64,000 nt of DNA. It comes from ASV31 sp965229765. GTDB lineage: Bacteria > Pseudomonadota > Alphaproteobacteria > Rhodobacterales > Rhodobacteraceae. A program made the position numbers and the translations under genes. The notes beneath the pieces were generated by a model. It had not been told where the DNA came from. It did not search any database and worked only from the letters and a program-made list of their open reading frames with translations. Positions 44,522 to 53,349 of this stretch are shown piece after piece. The DNA is taken from NCBI GenBank assembly GCA_965229765.1, contig CBDDJT010000001.1, forward strand, positions 124,001 to 188,000, written 5' to 3'. Position 1 is the first letter of the stretch, and every line of letters begins with the position of its first letter.

Positions 44522-45714
44522 GTGACAACCGCATTGTCATAATCGGGGCGGGACAGGCCGGACTACAGGCGGCCATGTCGCTGCGGCAAGAGGGCCACGT
44601 TGGGGACATCACGCTGATCGGTGCCGAGCCGGGCCTGCCCTACCAGCGGCCACCGCTGTCGAAAGCCTATCTCAAGACGGGTGACGCCGGGCCTCTGACT
44701 TTGCGACCGCAGGCGTTCTTTGGCAAGAAGGCCATCACGCTGGTGTCTGAAACACGGGTCGAGCGGATAGACCGCGCTGGCCAGCGGGTTTTTGCAGGGC
44801 AGCGGCAGTGGGCGTACGACCACCTGATCCTAGCGACAGGTACCCGAAATGTCCGCCCACCGATCCCGGGGCTGAAGGCGGCGCGCGACCTTCGGACGCT
44901 GGAAGACGCGGCTCGATTGCGGGCGGCCCTGGTCCGGCCGCTGCGGATCGCGGTGATCGGAGGCGGTTTCATCGGTCTGGAATTCGCGGCGGTTGCCACG
45001 ACGCTTGGACACCATGTGACAGTGGCCGAAGCTGCCCCGCGACTGATGGCCCGGGCCGTGTCCCACGCCATGTCACAACTCTTCCTGGAAATGCATTTGG
45101 GTATGGGCACAGATATCCTGCTTGGCACGCCCGTCTCTGCGGTGGCCGGGGATGGCATCGTGCTTTCGGATGGCCGCGAGGTGCCCGCCGATCTCGTCCT
45201 TCTGGCAGCGGGCGTGCAGCCCAATACCGAACTGGCAGCAGCCGCTGGACTGACGATCGACAACGGTGTTGCAGTCGACGCCAACCTATTGACCTCTGAT
45301 CCGGCCATTTCGGCAATAGGCGATTGCGCTTCCTTTCCAGGTCCAGGAACCGAGCGGCGGGTCCGCCTCGAAAGCGTGCAGGCCGCCACGGATCACGCGC
45401 GGTGCCTGGCGCGCCGCATCGTCAAGAACGATACCACGCCCTATACAACCGTGGCGTGGTTCTGGTCTGATCAGTCCGACTGGAAACTCCAGATTGCGGG
45501 GCTGGCACATTCGTCCGACGAAAGCGTGGTGCGCGATGGCAACAAGGTCTTTAGGTTCCGCGGCGGCGAACTGACCGCCGTCGAGACGATCAACGATGCC
45601 AAGACCCATATGCGGGCGCGCAAGCGCCTCGCCCGGCATCCGGCACCTTCACGTACGGAACTGGTAGCGGTCGGGTATGATATGGCCTCTCTCGACGAAA
45701 GGCTTTTGACATGA
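44518..45714 (+). CDS. NAD(P)H:ferredoxin reductase (putidaredoxin-reductase type)
   Basis: 398 residues. The FAD motif GAGQAGLQAA is at 8-17, the NAD(P) motif GGGFIGLEFA near 149-158, and SAIGDCASFP marks the third FAD contact. It reduces the adjacent ferredoxin. It could also serve the Rieske oxygenase at 25.6 kb, which lacks a local reductase; this is inference. It overlaps the MarR gene start by four bases. Confidence 0.92.
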   Translation: MSDNRIVIIGAGQAGLQAAMSLRQEGHVGDITLIGAEPGLPYQRPPLSKAYLKTGDAGPLTLRPQAFFGKKAITLVSETRVERIDRAGQRVFAGQRQWAYDHLILATGTRNVRPPIPGLKAARDLRTLEDAARLRAALVRPLRIAVIGGGFIGLEFAAVATTLGHHVTVAEAAPRLMARAVSHAMSQLFLEMHLGMGTDILLGTPVSAVAGDGIVLSDGREVPADLVLLAAGVQPNTELAAAAGLTIDNGVAVDANLLTSDPAISAIGDCASFPGPGTERRVRLESVQAATDHARCLARRIVKNDTTPYTTVAWFWSDQSDWKLQIAGLAHSSDESVVRDGNKVFRFRGGELTAVETINDAKTHMRARKRLARHPAPSRTELVAVGYDMASLDERLLT

Positions 45715-46223
45715 GTGCCAACCGGAAGGTCGGGCCATCGCTTCCCGAACGGCCAAGCCCGGTCGCGCTGCGTGATGGCGCGAGATATCTCGACATCCAG
45801 CGCTATGCACCGTTCCTGCTGAATGCCGTGAACGGAGCCTGGCAACGCAAGACCGCTGCCATTTACCGTGCGGAATACGGCTTGGGGATCGTGGATTGGC
45901 GCGTCATCTCGATGCTCATGATCGAACCGGGAATCACCGCGCACCGGATCTGTGAGGCGATCCGGCTGGACAAGGCGGCGGTCAGCCGCGCGTTGAAGCA
46001 ATTACAGACAAAGGGCTACCTGGCCTTCGAGGCCTCGCCCTCGGACGAGCGGAAGCGGTACTGGCGGCTAACCGAGGAGGGTCGGGTCATTCACGACGAC
46101 ATCCTTGCCGTCGCGCTCGCCTGCGAAGCCGAGATGGTCGCGGGCGTCGAGTCCGAGGACATGAGAGCATTCCTGCGTGTCATGTCGCGTTTCTTGTCCA
46201 ATCTCGAACAGAAGGAGCCATAG
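45711..46223 (+). CDS. MarR-family transcriptional regulator
   Basis: 170 residues with a winged helix at about 50-125 (GLGIVDWRVISMLMIEPGIT, RICEAIRLDKAAVSRALKQL, SPSDERKRYWRLTEEG). It is the fourth gene of the P450 operon, with its ATG overlapping the reductase stop, an arrangement suited to feedback control of the operon by an aromatic ligand. The ligand and operator were not identified. Confidence 0.88.
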   Translation: MSANRKVGPSLPERPSPVALRDGARYLDIQRYAPFLLNAVNGAWQRKTAAIYRAEYGLGIVDWRVISMLMIEPGITAHRICEAIRLDKAAVSRALKQLQTKGYLAFEASPSDERKRYWRLTEEGRVIHDDILAVALACEAEMVAGVESEDMRAFLRVMSRFLSNLEQKEP

Positions 46224-46332
46224 AGGGGCAAAAAAAGACTATCCCGCCGCTTGCGCGGACCCGGGAGGGTTTCAGAGCGGGTAGCGAACGCGGGACGACA
46301 AGCCAAACTTGACCAATGGGGAGGAGACCCAA

Positions 46333-47322
46333 ATGACGATCAGAACAAAAACCTTCGCGGCCACAGCCGCGCTGATACTCGCGGCGCCGATGGCATCGGC
46401 GGAAGAACTCAAGCTCGCGGATTTCTCGCCGCCGACGCATTTTGTTGTGGATACGACCTACACTCCAATGGCCGAGGCCATTTCGGCCGCAACCGGTGGC
46501 GAGGTAACCGTCAAGCTCTACATGGGCGGCGAACTTGGGCCCGGGCCGGCCGAGCAATACAACCGCGTCGTCGACGGCGTGGCGGACATCGCGTTTTCAC
46601 TGCCGGGATACACCGCTTCTAGCTTTCCGCTGACCCTTATGGCGGAACTGCCCGGCGTGATCGAGCCCGAAACCGGAACCGCGCGCATCCAGGCCAATAT
46701 CGACATGCTGGCGGACGAATACCGCCGGGCTGTCCTGGTCGGACTTTGGAACAACGCGCCGAACCTGCTGCTCATGGCCGACAAGCAGGTTAACAGTATG
46801 GATGATCTTTCTGGTCTGAACATCCGGGTGCCATCGCGGAATGCGGGGCTTGTCGTGCAGGCCTGGGGCGCAAACCCGGTGTCGATGCCGGCGCCCGCGA
46901 TCTACAACGCCATGCAGACTGGTGTGATCGACGGCGCGATGATCGACGCCACGACTTTGCGCGCCTTCCGTCTGGCCGAGGTGACCAGTTCCATCACCAT
47001 GGGCATGGACACGACGATTTCGCAGTTCTTCCTGGTCATGAACCGCAGCGTCTTTGCCGACCTCAGCGACGAGGCACAGGCCGCTATCAAGGCGGCCGGC
47101 CGCGAGGCTTCGTTCAACGCGTCGAGGGCGTGGCTGGCGGTGGCCGACAGCGCGCTTGCGGATTTCGCTGCGACAGAAGGAAAGACCGTGATCGAACTGA
47201 CCATGGAAGAGGCCGCGCGCTTCAACGAAATGACGGCACCGGTCGTCGAACAGGTCATCACTCAGGCCGAGGCCGACGGTATCCCAGCCCGGGCCTACGT
47301 CTCCGCCCTGCGTGGCGACTGA
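46333..47322 (+). CDS. TRAP transporter solute-binding protein (DctP-like)
   Basis: 329 residues. The ATG at 46333 has GGGGAGGAG upstream and begins a Sec signal (MTIRTKTFAATAALILAAPM, cleaved after ASA). The mature start ELKLADFSPPTHFVVDTTYT and segments such as MGGELGPGPAEQYNRVVDGV fit the DctP family. First gene of a TRAP set between the P450 operon and a flavin monooxygenase gene, so an aromatic acid is a plausible solute. Confidence 0.9.
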   Translation: MTIRTKTFAATAALILAAPMASAEELKLADFSPPTHFVVDTTYTPMAEAISAATGGEVTVKLYMGGELGPGPAEQYNRVVDGVADIAFSLPGYTASSFPLTLMAELPGVIEPETGTARIQANIDMLADEYRRAVLVGLWNNAPNLLLMADKQVNSMDDLSGLNIRVPSRNAGLVVQAWGANPVSMPAPAIYNAMQTGVIDGAMIDATTLRAFRLAEVTSSITMGMDTTISQFFLVMNRSVFADLSDEAQAAIKAAGREASFNASRAWLAVADSALADFAATEGKTVIELTMEEAARFNEMTAPVVEQVITQAEADGIPARAYVSALRGD

Positions 47323-47413
47323 GCCCGGGTGACAAGATCGGCGGCCTGTCGCGCACTTCTGGCAAGCCGCCGCACCGCTTCTTTCCAAGAGAAATTGCGG
47401 CGCCGCGCTGAAT

Positions 47414-47449
47414 GCGGTTGCGCCAGGTTCCTTGACCTGGCGCAACCGC
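47414..47449 (+). terminator. Strong hairpin between dctP and dctQ
   Basis: A perfect 15-bp stem (GCGGTTGCGCCAGGT at 47414-47428 with its complement at 47435-47449) and a 6-base loop lie 20 bases before the dctQ start. No T-run follows, which argues for mRNA stabilisation or attenuation rather than full termination. Confidence 0.75.
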
Positions 47450-47468
47450 CCAACAAGGAAACCGGACC

Positions 47469-47996
47469 ATGTTCATGAAACCTTTCGCCCTTTCAGGTCT
47501 TTCGCGTTTCGCTGACCGGGTCACCCTTGGGCTTTCGTTCGTGGCTGGCATCTGCCTTGTCTTCATGATGGGCATCATCACGCTGGCGGTGCTGATGCGC
47601 TACATCGCCGGTCAGCCGTTGCTTGGCGTGAACGAGATCGTGCAGATGACGTCCGTCGGCGTCGTCATGGCCGCTCTGCCCTATTGCACATACCACAATG
47701 GCCACGTCTCGGTTGACGTCTTCGACCGAATGATCGGCCACTGGGGTCGGCTGATCGGTGACATCGTCGCGCGGCTGTTGTCGATCTTCGTCCTGTCCGT
47801 TCTGTGTCGCCGCGCCGCCTTGCGCGCCCTGGACGCCTACGAATTTGGGGACCTCACGAACATGCTGCGCCTGCCCCAATGGCCCCTTTACGCTATCCTT
47901 TCCGTCGGCGCCGGCCTGTGCGTTCTGGTCTTCGTCGAACAGATCCTGGTTGCGCTGCTGACCGGCAAGGAAGAAGTCCGCGAGGATCTGGCATGA
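47469..47996 (+). CDS. TRAP transporter small permease (DctQ-like)
   Basis: 175 residues with four membrane helices; the region ITLAVLMRYIAGQPLLGVNE and YCTYHNGHVSVDVFDRM is typical of DctQ. Its stop overlaps the dctM start in an ATGA. Confidence 0.9.
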   Translation: MFMKPFALSGLSRFADRVTLGLSFVAGICLVFMMGIITLAVLMRYIAGQPLLGVNEIVQMTSVGVVMAALPYCTYHNGHVSVDVFDRMIGHWGRLIGDIVARLLSIFVLSVLCRRAALRALDAYEFGDLTNMLRLPQWPLYAILSVGAGLCVLVFVEQILVALLTGKEEVREDLA

Positions 47997-49297
47997 CCCC
48001 GGAACTGACCGGCCTGGTTGGCATCGCCGCCCTGTTTGTCTTGATGATCTTCCGGACCCCCGTGGCCTTTGCGATGATGCTGGTGGGGTTTTTCGGCTAT
48101 TGGTATCTTGAAGGCGCACGCGGGGCCGGGGCGGTCGTGCTGACCGAAAGTTTCGGGGCGGTGTCGAATTACTCGCTGATCGTGGTGCCGATGTTCGTGC
48201 TGCTGGGCAACGTGTCGTCCGCCGCGGGCTACAGCAGAGGTCTTTATGACGCCGCCTTTGCCTGGGTCGGGCGGTTCAAGGGCGGGCTTGCGTCCGCCTC
48301 TGTTCTGGGCTGCGCCGCTTTTGCCGCGGTTTCAGGATCGTCGGTGGCGACAGCCGTAACGTTGGGCAAGGTGGCCCTGCCGGAAATGCGTCGCCTGGGA
48401 TACGCGCCCAGCCTTGCCACCGGGTCCATTGCGGCCGGCGGGACGTTGGGGTTTCTGATCCCGCCGTCCACTGGCTTTGTGCTTTATGCGATCCTGACTG
48501 AGGAATCGATCGGCCGGCTTTTCATGGCAGGCATCCTACCGGGCCTGCTGCTGACCGGCCTGTTCATCGGCACGATCTGGCTGATCGCTACGCGCAATCC
48601 CGCCGCCGGTCCGCCCGGAGAAACGATCCCGCTTGCAGACCGGTTTCGTACATTGTTGCGCGCGGGGCCGCTGCTGGCGGTCGTCGTTATCTCGATCGGT
48701 GGCATCTATCTGGGCGTTTTCACCCCGGTAGAAGCTTCTGGTGTCGGTGCCACGATGGTGCTGCTTCTGGCCATCGCCCAGCGCAAGCTTGGCTTTGCCG
48801 CGTTTCGCGGGGCCGTGCTGGACACGCTCAAGACCTCGGCCATGCTTTACACCGTGGTCATCGGGGCCAATGTCCTGAACCCGTTCTTCGCGGTGACCCA
48901 AATACCCGCGACCCTTGGGGCCGGGCTTGAAGGGCTTGGCCTTGGCGCCTACGGCACGCTTGTGGTGATCCTGCTAGCCTACATCGTGCTTGGCATGTTC
49001 ATGGATGGCCTGTCGATGCTGGTCATTTCCATTCCGATTGTGTTCCCGGTCATCCTGGCGCACGGGTTCGACCCGATCTGGTTCGGCGTTATCGCCGTCA
49101 TCGTGATCGAGATGGGCATGATCACCCCGCCCGTGGGTCTGAACGTATTCGTGGTGCGTGGAGTGGCCGGGGATGTACCACTGGCAACTATTTTCAGGGG
49201 CGTGGCACCGTTCCTCTTCGCCATGGTCATCGGTCTCGTGCTAATCATTCTGTTCCCGCAAATTGCCCTGCTAATTCCAAACTCGATGTTTGGTTAG
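47993..49297 (+). CDS. TRAP transporter large permease (DctM-like)
   Basis: 434 residues, about 12 membrane segments. Conserved stretches are FAAVSGSSVATAVTLGKVAL, GGTLGFLIPPSTGFVLYA and EMGMITPPVGLNVFVVRGV. It couples solute entry to an ion gradient. The frame opens far upstream inside dctQ, but coupling at the ATGA fixes the start. It is followed after 34 bases by the flavin monooxygenase gene. Confidence 0.92.
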   Translation: MTPELTGLVGIAALFVLMIFRTPVAFAMMLVGFFGYWYLEGARGAGAVVLTESFGAVSNYSLIVVPMFVLLGNVSSAAGYSRGLYDAAFAWVGRFKGGLASASVLGCAAFAAVSGSSVATAVTLGKVALPEMRRLGYAPSLATGSIAAGGTLGFLIPPSTGFVLYAILTEESIGRLFMAGILPGLLLTGLFIGTIWLIATRNPAAGPPGETIPLADRFRTLLRAGPLLAVVVISIGGIYLGVFTPVEASGVGATMVLLLAIAQRKLGFAAFRGAVLDTLKTSAMLYTVVIGANVLNPFFAVTQIPATLGAGLEGLGLGAYGTLVVILLAYIVLGMFMDGLSMLVISIPIVFPVILAHGFDPIWFGVIAVIVIEMGMITPPVGLNVFVVRGVAGDVPLATIFRGVAPFLFAMVIGLVLIILFPQIALLIPNSMFG

Positions 49298-49331
49298 GCG
49301 GTCCTGGGCGCGGCTGTAGAAAGGGCAAGCG

Positions 49332-51242
49332 ATGCAGTTCCATCTGAACGGGTTTCACCCCGGAGATCCCGACATCCACGCGCCGGCGGACGGGTTTGAA
49401 GCGCCGGGCGCGGACGTTCCAGAAGAGGTCGATGTCCTGATCGTGGGCTGCGGGCCCGCCGGCCTGACGCTGGCCGCGCAACTGGCGGCTTTCCCCCAGA
49501 TCACGACCTGTATCGTCGAACAGAAGCCCGGCCCGCTGGAAAAGGGCCAGGCCGACGGGATTTCCTGCCGCTCGATGGAGATGTTTCAGGCCTTTGGCTT
49601 CGCGGAAAAAGTGAAGCGTGAGGCCTACTGGGTCAACGAGACCACTTTCTGGAACCCCGATCCCGAACAGCCGGAACGGATCCGCCGGACCGGCCGCATC
49701 CAGGACGTCGAGGACGGACTGTCCGAGATGCCGCACGTCATTCTCAACCAGGCCCGGGTGCACGACCGTTTCCTTGAAGTGATGCGCAATGCGCCGACCC
49801 GTTTGACGCCGTTCTATGGACGGTGCCTTCAGGATCTGCGGATCCTCGACGATAGCTCCGACCGTCCCGTGACGGTCACGCTCGAGAACACCCAGCCGGG
49901 GGCGGATCGTCCGACAGAGGCGCTGCGGGCGAAATACGTGGTGGGCTGCGACGGCGCCCGCAGCGCCGTGCGTGGGGCCATCGGGCGTGAGTTGCGCGGC
50001 GACCGGGCAAACCAGGCCTGGGGGGTGATGGACGTGCTGGCCGTGACCGATTTTCCGGACATCCGGCTGAAAACGCTCATCAAGTCCGACGGCGAGGGCA
50101 ATATCATCATCATTCCCCGCGAAGGGGGGCATCTGGTGCGCATCTATATCGAGATGGACAAGCTGGCGGACGGGCAGCGCATAACGGCCGCCGACATGAC
50201 GGCGGACCGGCTGATCGATGCGACGAACCGCGTGGTTCACCCCTACCGGTTCGATGTGAAAGAGGTGGTCTGGTGGTCGATCTACGAGGTCGGGCACAGC
50301 CTGACCGACAAGTTCGACGACGTGCCCGACGACGAGGTCGAGACCCGCTGTCCGCGGGTCTTTATCGCGGGGGACGCTTGCCATACCCATAGCGCCAAGG
50401 CGGGACAGGGCATGAACGTGTCAATGGGCGATACGTTCAACCTCGGCTGGAAGCTGATCTCGGTCCTGCTGGGGCGCTGCTCGCCCGATCTGCTTCACAC
50501 CTATTCCTCCGAGCGCCAGAAAGTTGCGCAGGATCTGATCGATTTCGACCACGAATGGTCGCGGATCATCGGGGCTCCCCCCGAGAAGGGCACATCGGTG
50601 GAAGAGACGCCCCGGTTCCAGAAGTATTTCATCGAACACGGCCGCTATACGGCTGGTCTCTCGGTCACATACGCGCCATCCGTCCTGACGGGCCGGGACG
50701 ACTGGCAGCACCTTGCGCCGGGCTTTGAGATTGGATCGCGGTTCCATTCCGCTCCGGTCATCCGTCTGGTCGATGCCAAACCCATGCAGCTTGGCCATGT
50801 GGTCGAGGCGGACGCGCGCTGGCGCCTCTTCGCCTTTGCCGGCGCAGGCGACGCAGGCGGGCCCGAGGGCGACATCGGCGCACTTTGCGCGTTTCTGGGT
50901 AAGGGCAGCGATCCGCTGCTGCGCCGATACACGCCACGCGATGCGGAACAGGATTCCGTGATCGACGTCCGCGCAGTCTTCCCGCACTACCACCGCGACC
51001 TCGAGATCGGCACAATGCCGGAGGTCCTGCGACCTGCAAAGGGCCGCCTTGGCCTGCGTGATCTGGAAAAGGCGTTCTGCGTCGATTCCCGCCGGGGCGA
51101 CATTTACACGACCCGCGCGATCGACCGTGAAAGGGGCTGTATCGTCATCGTTCGACCCGACCAGCATGTGTCACATATTCTGCCGCTAGACGCTCATTCC
51201 AAGATCGCGCGCTTCTTCGATGGATTCCTGCGGCGCCAGTAG
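49332..51242 (+). CDS. FAD-dependent aromatic monooxygenase (3-hydroxybenzoate 4-monooxygenase / phenol 2-monooxygenase type)
   Basis: 636 residues, matching the long MobA/PheA-like hydroxylases that carry a C-terminal thioredoxin-fold domain. FAD motifs are VGCGPAGLTLAAQLAA near 38-53, CDGARSAVR in the middle and GDACHTHSAKAGQGMN near 350. It should add a hydroxyl ortho to an existing phenolic group, making a catechol or protocatechuate type product. No ring-cleavage gene follows, so the product must be handled elsewhere, perhaps by the extradiol-type enzyme at 33.6 kb. Confidence 0.87.
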   Translation: MQFHLNGFHPGDPDIHAPADGFEAPGADVPEEVDVLIVGCGPAGLTLAAQLAAFPQITTCIVEQKPGPLEKGQADGISCRSMEMFQAFGFAEKVKREAYWVNETTFWNPDPEQPERIRRTGRIQDVEDGLSEMPHVILNQARVHDRFLEVMRNAPTRLTPFYGRCLQDLRILDDSSDRPVTVTLENTQPGADRPTEALRAKYVVGCDGARSAVRGAIGRELRGDRANQAWGVMDVLAVTDFPDIRLKTLIKSDGEGNIIIIPREGGHLVRIYIEMDKLADGQRITAADMTADRLIDATNRVVHPYRFDVKEVVWWSIYEVGHSLTDKFDDVPDDEVETRCPRVFIAGDACHTHSAKAGQGMNVSMGDTFNLGWKLISVLLGRCSPDLLHTYSSERQKVAQDLIDFDHEWSRIIGAPPEKGTSVEETPRFQKYFIEHGRYTAGLSVTYAPSVLTGRDDWQHLAPGFEIGSRFHSAPVIRLVDAKPMQLGHVVEADARWRLFAFAGAGDAGGPEGDIGALCAFLGKGSDPLLRRYTPRDAEQDSVIDVRAVFPHYHRDLEIGTMPEVLRPAKGRLGLRDLEKAFCVDSRRGDIYTTRAIDRERGCIVIVRPDQHVSHILPLDAHSKIARFFDGFLRRQ

Positions 51243-51461
51243 GGCCTTCGGAAGTACGGGAAAAGGCTGACCGGTGCCAGCCAGCCTCTCTCAATAACGC
51301 TGCGATCCGACGATAACCGTATCAACCATATTGCCGGGTCAGCTCGTTCTGGACCTGTCACGATTTGAGGCCGCCACCCGCCACTACAACCACGCGAGAA
51401 CCATAGAGGCGCGGCGGGACTGCGCCGAAGTGCTGAGCGCGTGGAAGAGAGGATCCAGTCG

Positions 51462-53105
51462 ATGAACCGGGCGGCCATCTATGCACGGTTCTCTTCGCAC
51501 CTGCAGCGCGAAGCCTCGATCGAGGATCAGGTGCGCCTCTGTGCAGAACGCGCGGAACGGGAAGGCTGGGAGGTCACCGACACCTTCAGTGACATGGCGA
51601 TCTCCGGCGCCTCGATGCGGCGCCCGGGCCTGCAGAGCATGATTTCGGCAGTGGAGCGCGGCCAGTTCGACGTTCTCGTCGTCGAAGCGCTCGACCGGCT
51701 CAGTCGCGATCAGGCGGATGTGGCCACCCTCTACAAGACCCTGACCTTTCACGGCGTGAAGATCGTCACGCTGGCCGAAGGTGAGATCAGCGAGCTTCAT
51801 GTCGGCCTCATGGGCACGATGAACCAGCTGTTTCTCAAGGATCTCGCTGACAAGACCCGCCGCGGCCTGCGCGGGCGGGCCGAGAAGGGGTGTTCCGGGG
51901 GCGGGAATGCTTACGGCTACAACGTGGTCCGCCGGCTCGGCGCTGACGGGAACCCGGTTACAGGGGAGCGCGAGATCAACGAGGAAGAGGCCGGCATCAT
52001 CCGCCGCGTCTTTCGCGAGTTCGCAGCTGGCCGGACACCCCGGGACATCGCACGGCGTCTCAACGACGATGGCGTGCCGGGGCCAAGGGGAAAGCTTTGG
52101 AGGGACACCGCAATCCGTGGCCATCGGGCGCGGGGGACAGGCCTTCTCAACAACGAACTCTATCTCGGGCGCCTCGTCTGGAACCGCATGCGCTGCGTGA
52201 AGGACCCGTCATCGGGCAAGCGCGTCTCGCGGCTTAACCCGCGGGACCAGTGGATCATCAAGGATGTCCCGGACCTGCGCATCATCGACGACGCACTCTG
52301 GCAGAAGGTGAAGCAGCGGCAGGAGGAGATCGACGGCACCGACCGTGTTCAGGGCATCAGGGCGAGCCGATTCTGGGAACAGCGCCGGGCGGCGCACCTC
52401 GTGTCGGGCCTGTTAGTGTGCGGGTCATGCGGCGGCAGCTGTGCAGTCGTCGGTCGCGACTACCTGGCGTGTTCTGCGGCGCGCAAACTCGGGACGTGCC
52501 AACAGCGCTGGAGCGTCCGCCGCGGTGAACTCGAAGCGGCCGTCCTTGGCCTTCTGCAAACCCGGCTGATGGAGCCCGACGCCGTTGCCGAGTTCATGAA
52601 CGTGTTTGCACACGAGGTGAACCGTCAGCGGTCGGACGCGGCGGCAGAGCACCAGCGCCGCGAGCAGGAGCGGCAGAAGCTGAAGCAGAAGCTCCATGGG
52701 CTATATCATGCCATCGCCGATGGCCTGCGCAGCCCCGGGCTGCAAGAGCAGCTTCTCGACCTCGAAGGTCGCCTGGCCGACCTCGACCGACGGCTTGCAG
52801 CCGACGCGCCGACGACGATACGGCTTCATCCCAGGGTGTCGGAGATCTACCGCGACAAGGTGGAAAAGCTCTCGATGAGCCTTTCGGATCCGGAGATCCG
52901 CACAGAAGCGCTCGACGTCATCCGTGGCCTGATCGACAGTGTCATCGTGTCGGAGGCGGAGGATGGAGCGATCACGGAGGAGCCGAACGGCGCCATCGCA
53001 AGCATGATCGAGGCCGCCCAGCCGGGCGCCCTCTCATCGATCGATGCATGTTCGGTAAAGGTGGTTGCGGGGGTAGGATTTGAACCTACGACCTTCAGGT
53101 TATGA
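51462..53105 (+). CDS. Large serine recombinase/integrase, tail encoded by tRNA-fMet repeat
   Basis: 547 residues. The resolvase domain starts IYARFSSHLQREASIEDQ, with the nucleophilic Ser about residue 11, and keeps VEALDRLSRDQADVA. A recombinase domain, a zinc ribbon (CGSCGG and CSAARKLGTC) and a long coiled-coil (about 395-465) follow, so all parts are present. The last 15 codons (GVGFEPTTFRL) are the antisense of a 45-bp copy of the tRNA-fMet 3' region, so the gene runs into its own attachment site. The ATG at 51462 has GAGG upstream; a GTG at 51441 is an alternative. Confidence 0.9.
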   Translation: MNRAAIYARFSSHLQREASIEDQVRLCAERAEREGWEVTDTFSDMAISGASMRRPGLQSMISAVERGQFDVLVVEALDRLSRDQADVATLYKTLTFHGVKIVTLAEGEISELHVGLMGTMNQLFLKDLADKTRRGLRGRAEKGCSGGGNAYGYNVVRRLGADGNPVTGEREINEEEAGIIRRVFREFAAGRTPRDIARRLNDDGVPGPRGKLWRDTAIRGHRARGTGLLNNELYLGRLVWNRMRCVKDPSSGKRVSRLNPRDQWIIKDVPDLRIIDDALWQKVKQRQEEIDGTDRVQGIRASRFWEQRRAAHLVSGLLVCGSCGGSCAVVGRDYLACSAARKLGTCQQRWSVRRGELEAAVLGLLQTRLMEPDAVAEFMNVFAHEVNRQRSDAAAEHQRREQERQKLKQKLHGLYHAIADGLRSPGLQEQLLDLEGRLADLDRRLAADAPTTIRLHPRVSEIYRDKVEKLSMSLSDPEIRTEALDVIRGLIDSVIVSEAEDGAITEEPNGAIASMIEAAQPGALSSIDACSVKVVAGVGFEPTTFRL

Positions 53106-53106
53106 G
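53062..53106 (-). repeat. 45-bp direct repeat of the tRNA-fMet 3' region, probable att site
   Basis: These 45 bases are identical to 58216-58260, which is the 3' part of tRNA-fMet including the CCA end, T arm and anticodon. The copy overlaps the recombinase stop. It is the expected signature of site-specific integration at a tRNA gene. Confidence 0.85.
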
Positions 53107-53183
53107 AAGCATCGCAATTCTGCGAATTTGCGCGAACAATGTGATCACGACAAATCATTGTTTTAATGGAGTTTTCCAACCAC

Positions 53184-53218
53184 AGACCTTCAGGTCCAAA
53201 ACCTGAGCTACCCTGCGG
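53184..53218 (-). other. tRNA-like relic
   Basis: On the minus strand GGGTAGCTCAGG leads to TTTTGGACCTGAAGGTC, an anticodon-stem-like 5-bp helix (TCAGG with CCTGA) with a 7-base loop. Parts match tRNA-fMet (GGTAGCTC and CCTGAAGGTC), but the anticodon loop differs and the D arm is mostly deleted, so it cannot be a working tRNA. Confidence 0.5.
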
Positions 53219-53349
53219 AAAGGTTGTTCGAATGCGGTCAAGACAGCGCTTGGCCTTGTTCTCGGAAGGAGAGCCCTAACTCGGCGCTACCGATTGCGCC
53301 CGGCAAGTTCACTTGGGGCCAATGATCCCTGCCGGGGGGATCTGGAAGG

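Noticed and set aside
42964..46223. Camphor-type (cam) operon assignment
   Set aside because: The component order resembles camphor systems, but no camphor-specific dehydrogenase or Baeyer-Villiger enzyme is present, so only the general P450 class is claimed.
49245..50390. 381-codon minus-strand frame opposite the flavin monooxygenase
   Set aside because: It is fully antisense to a gene with complete FAD motifs and has no recognised domain.
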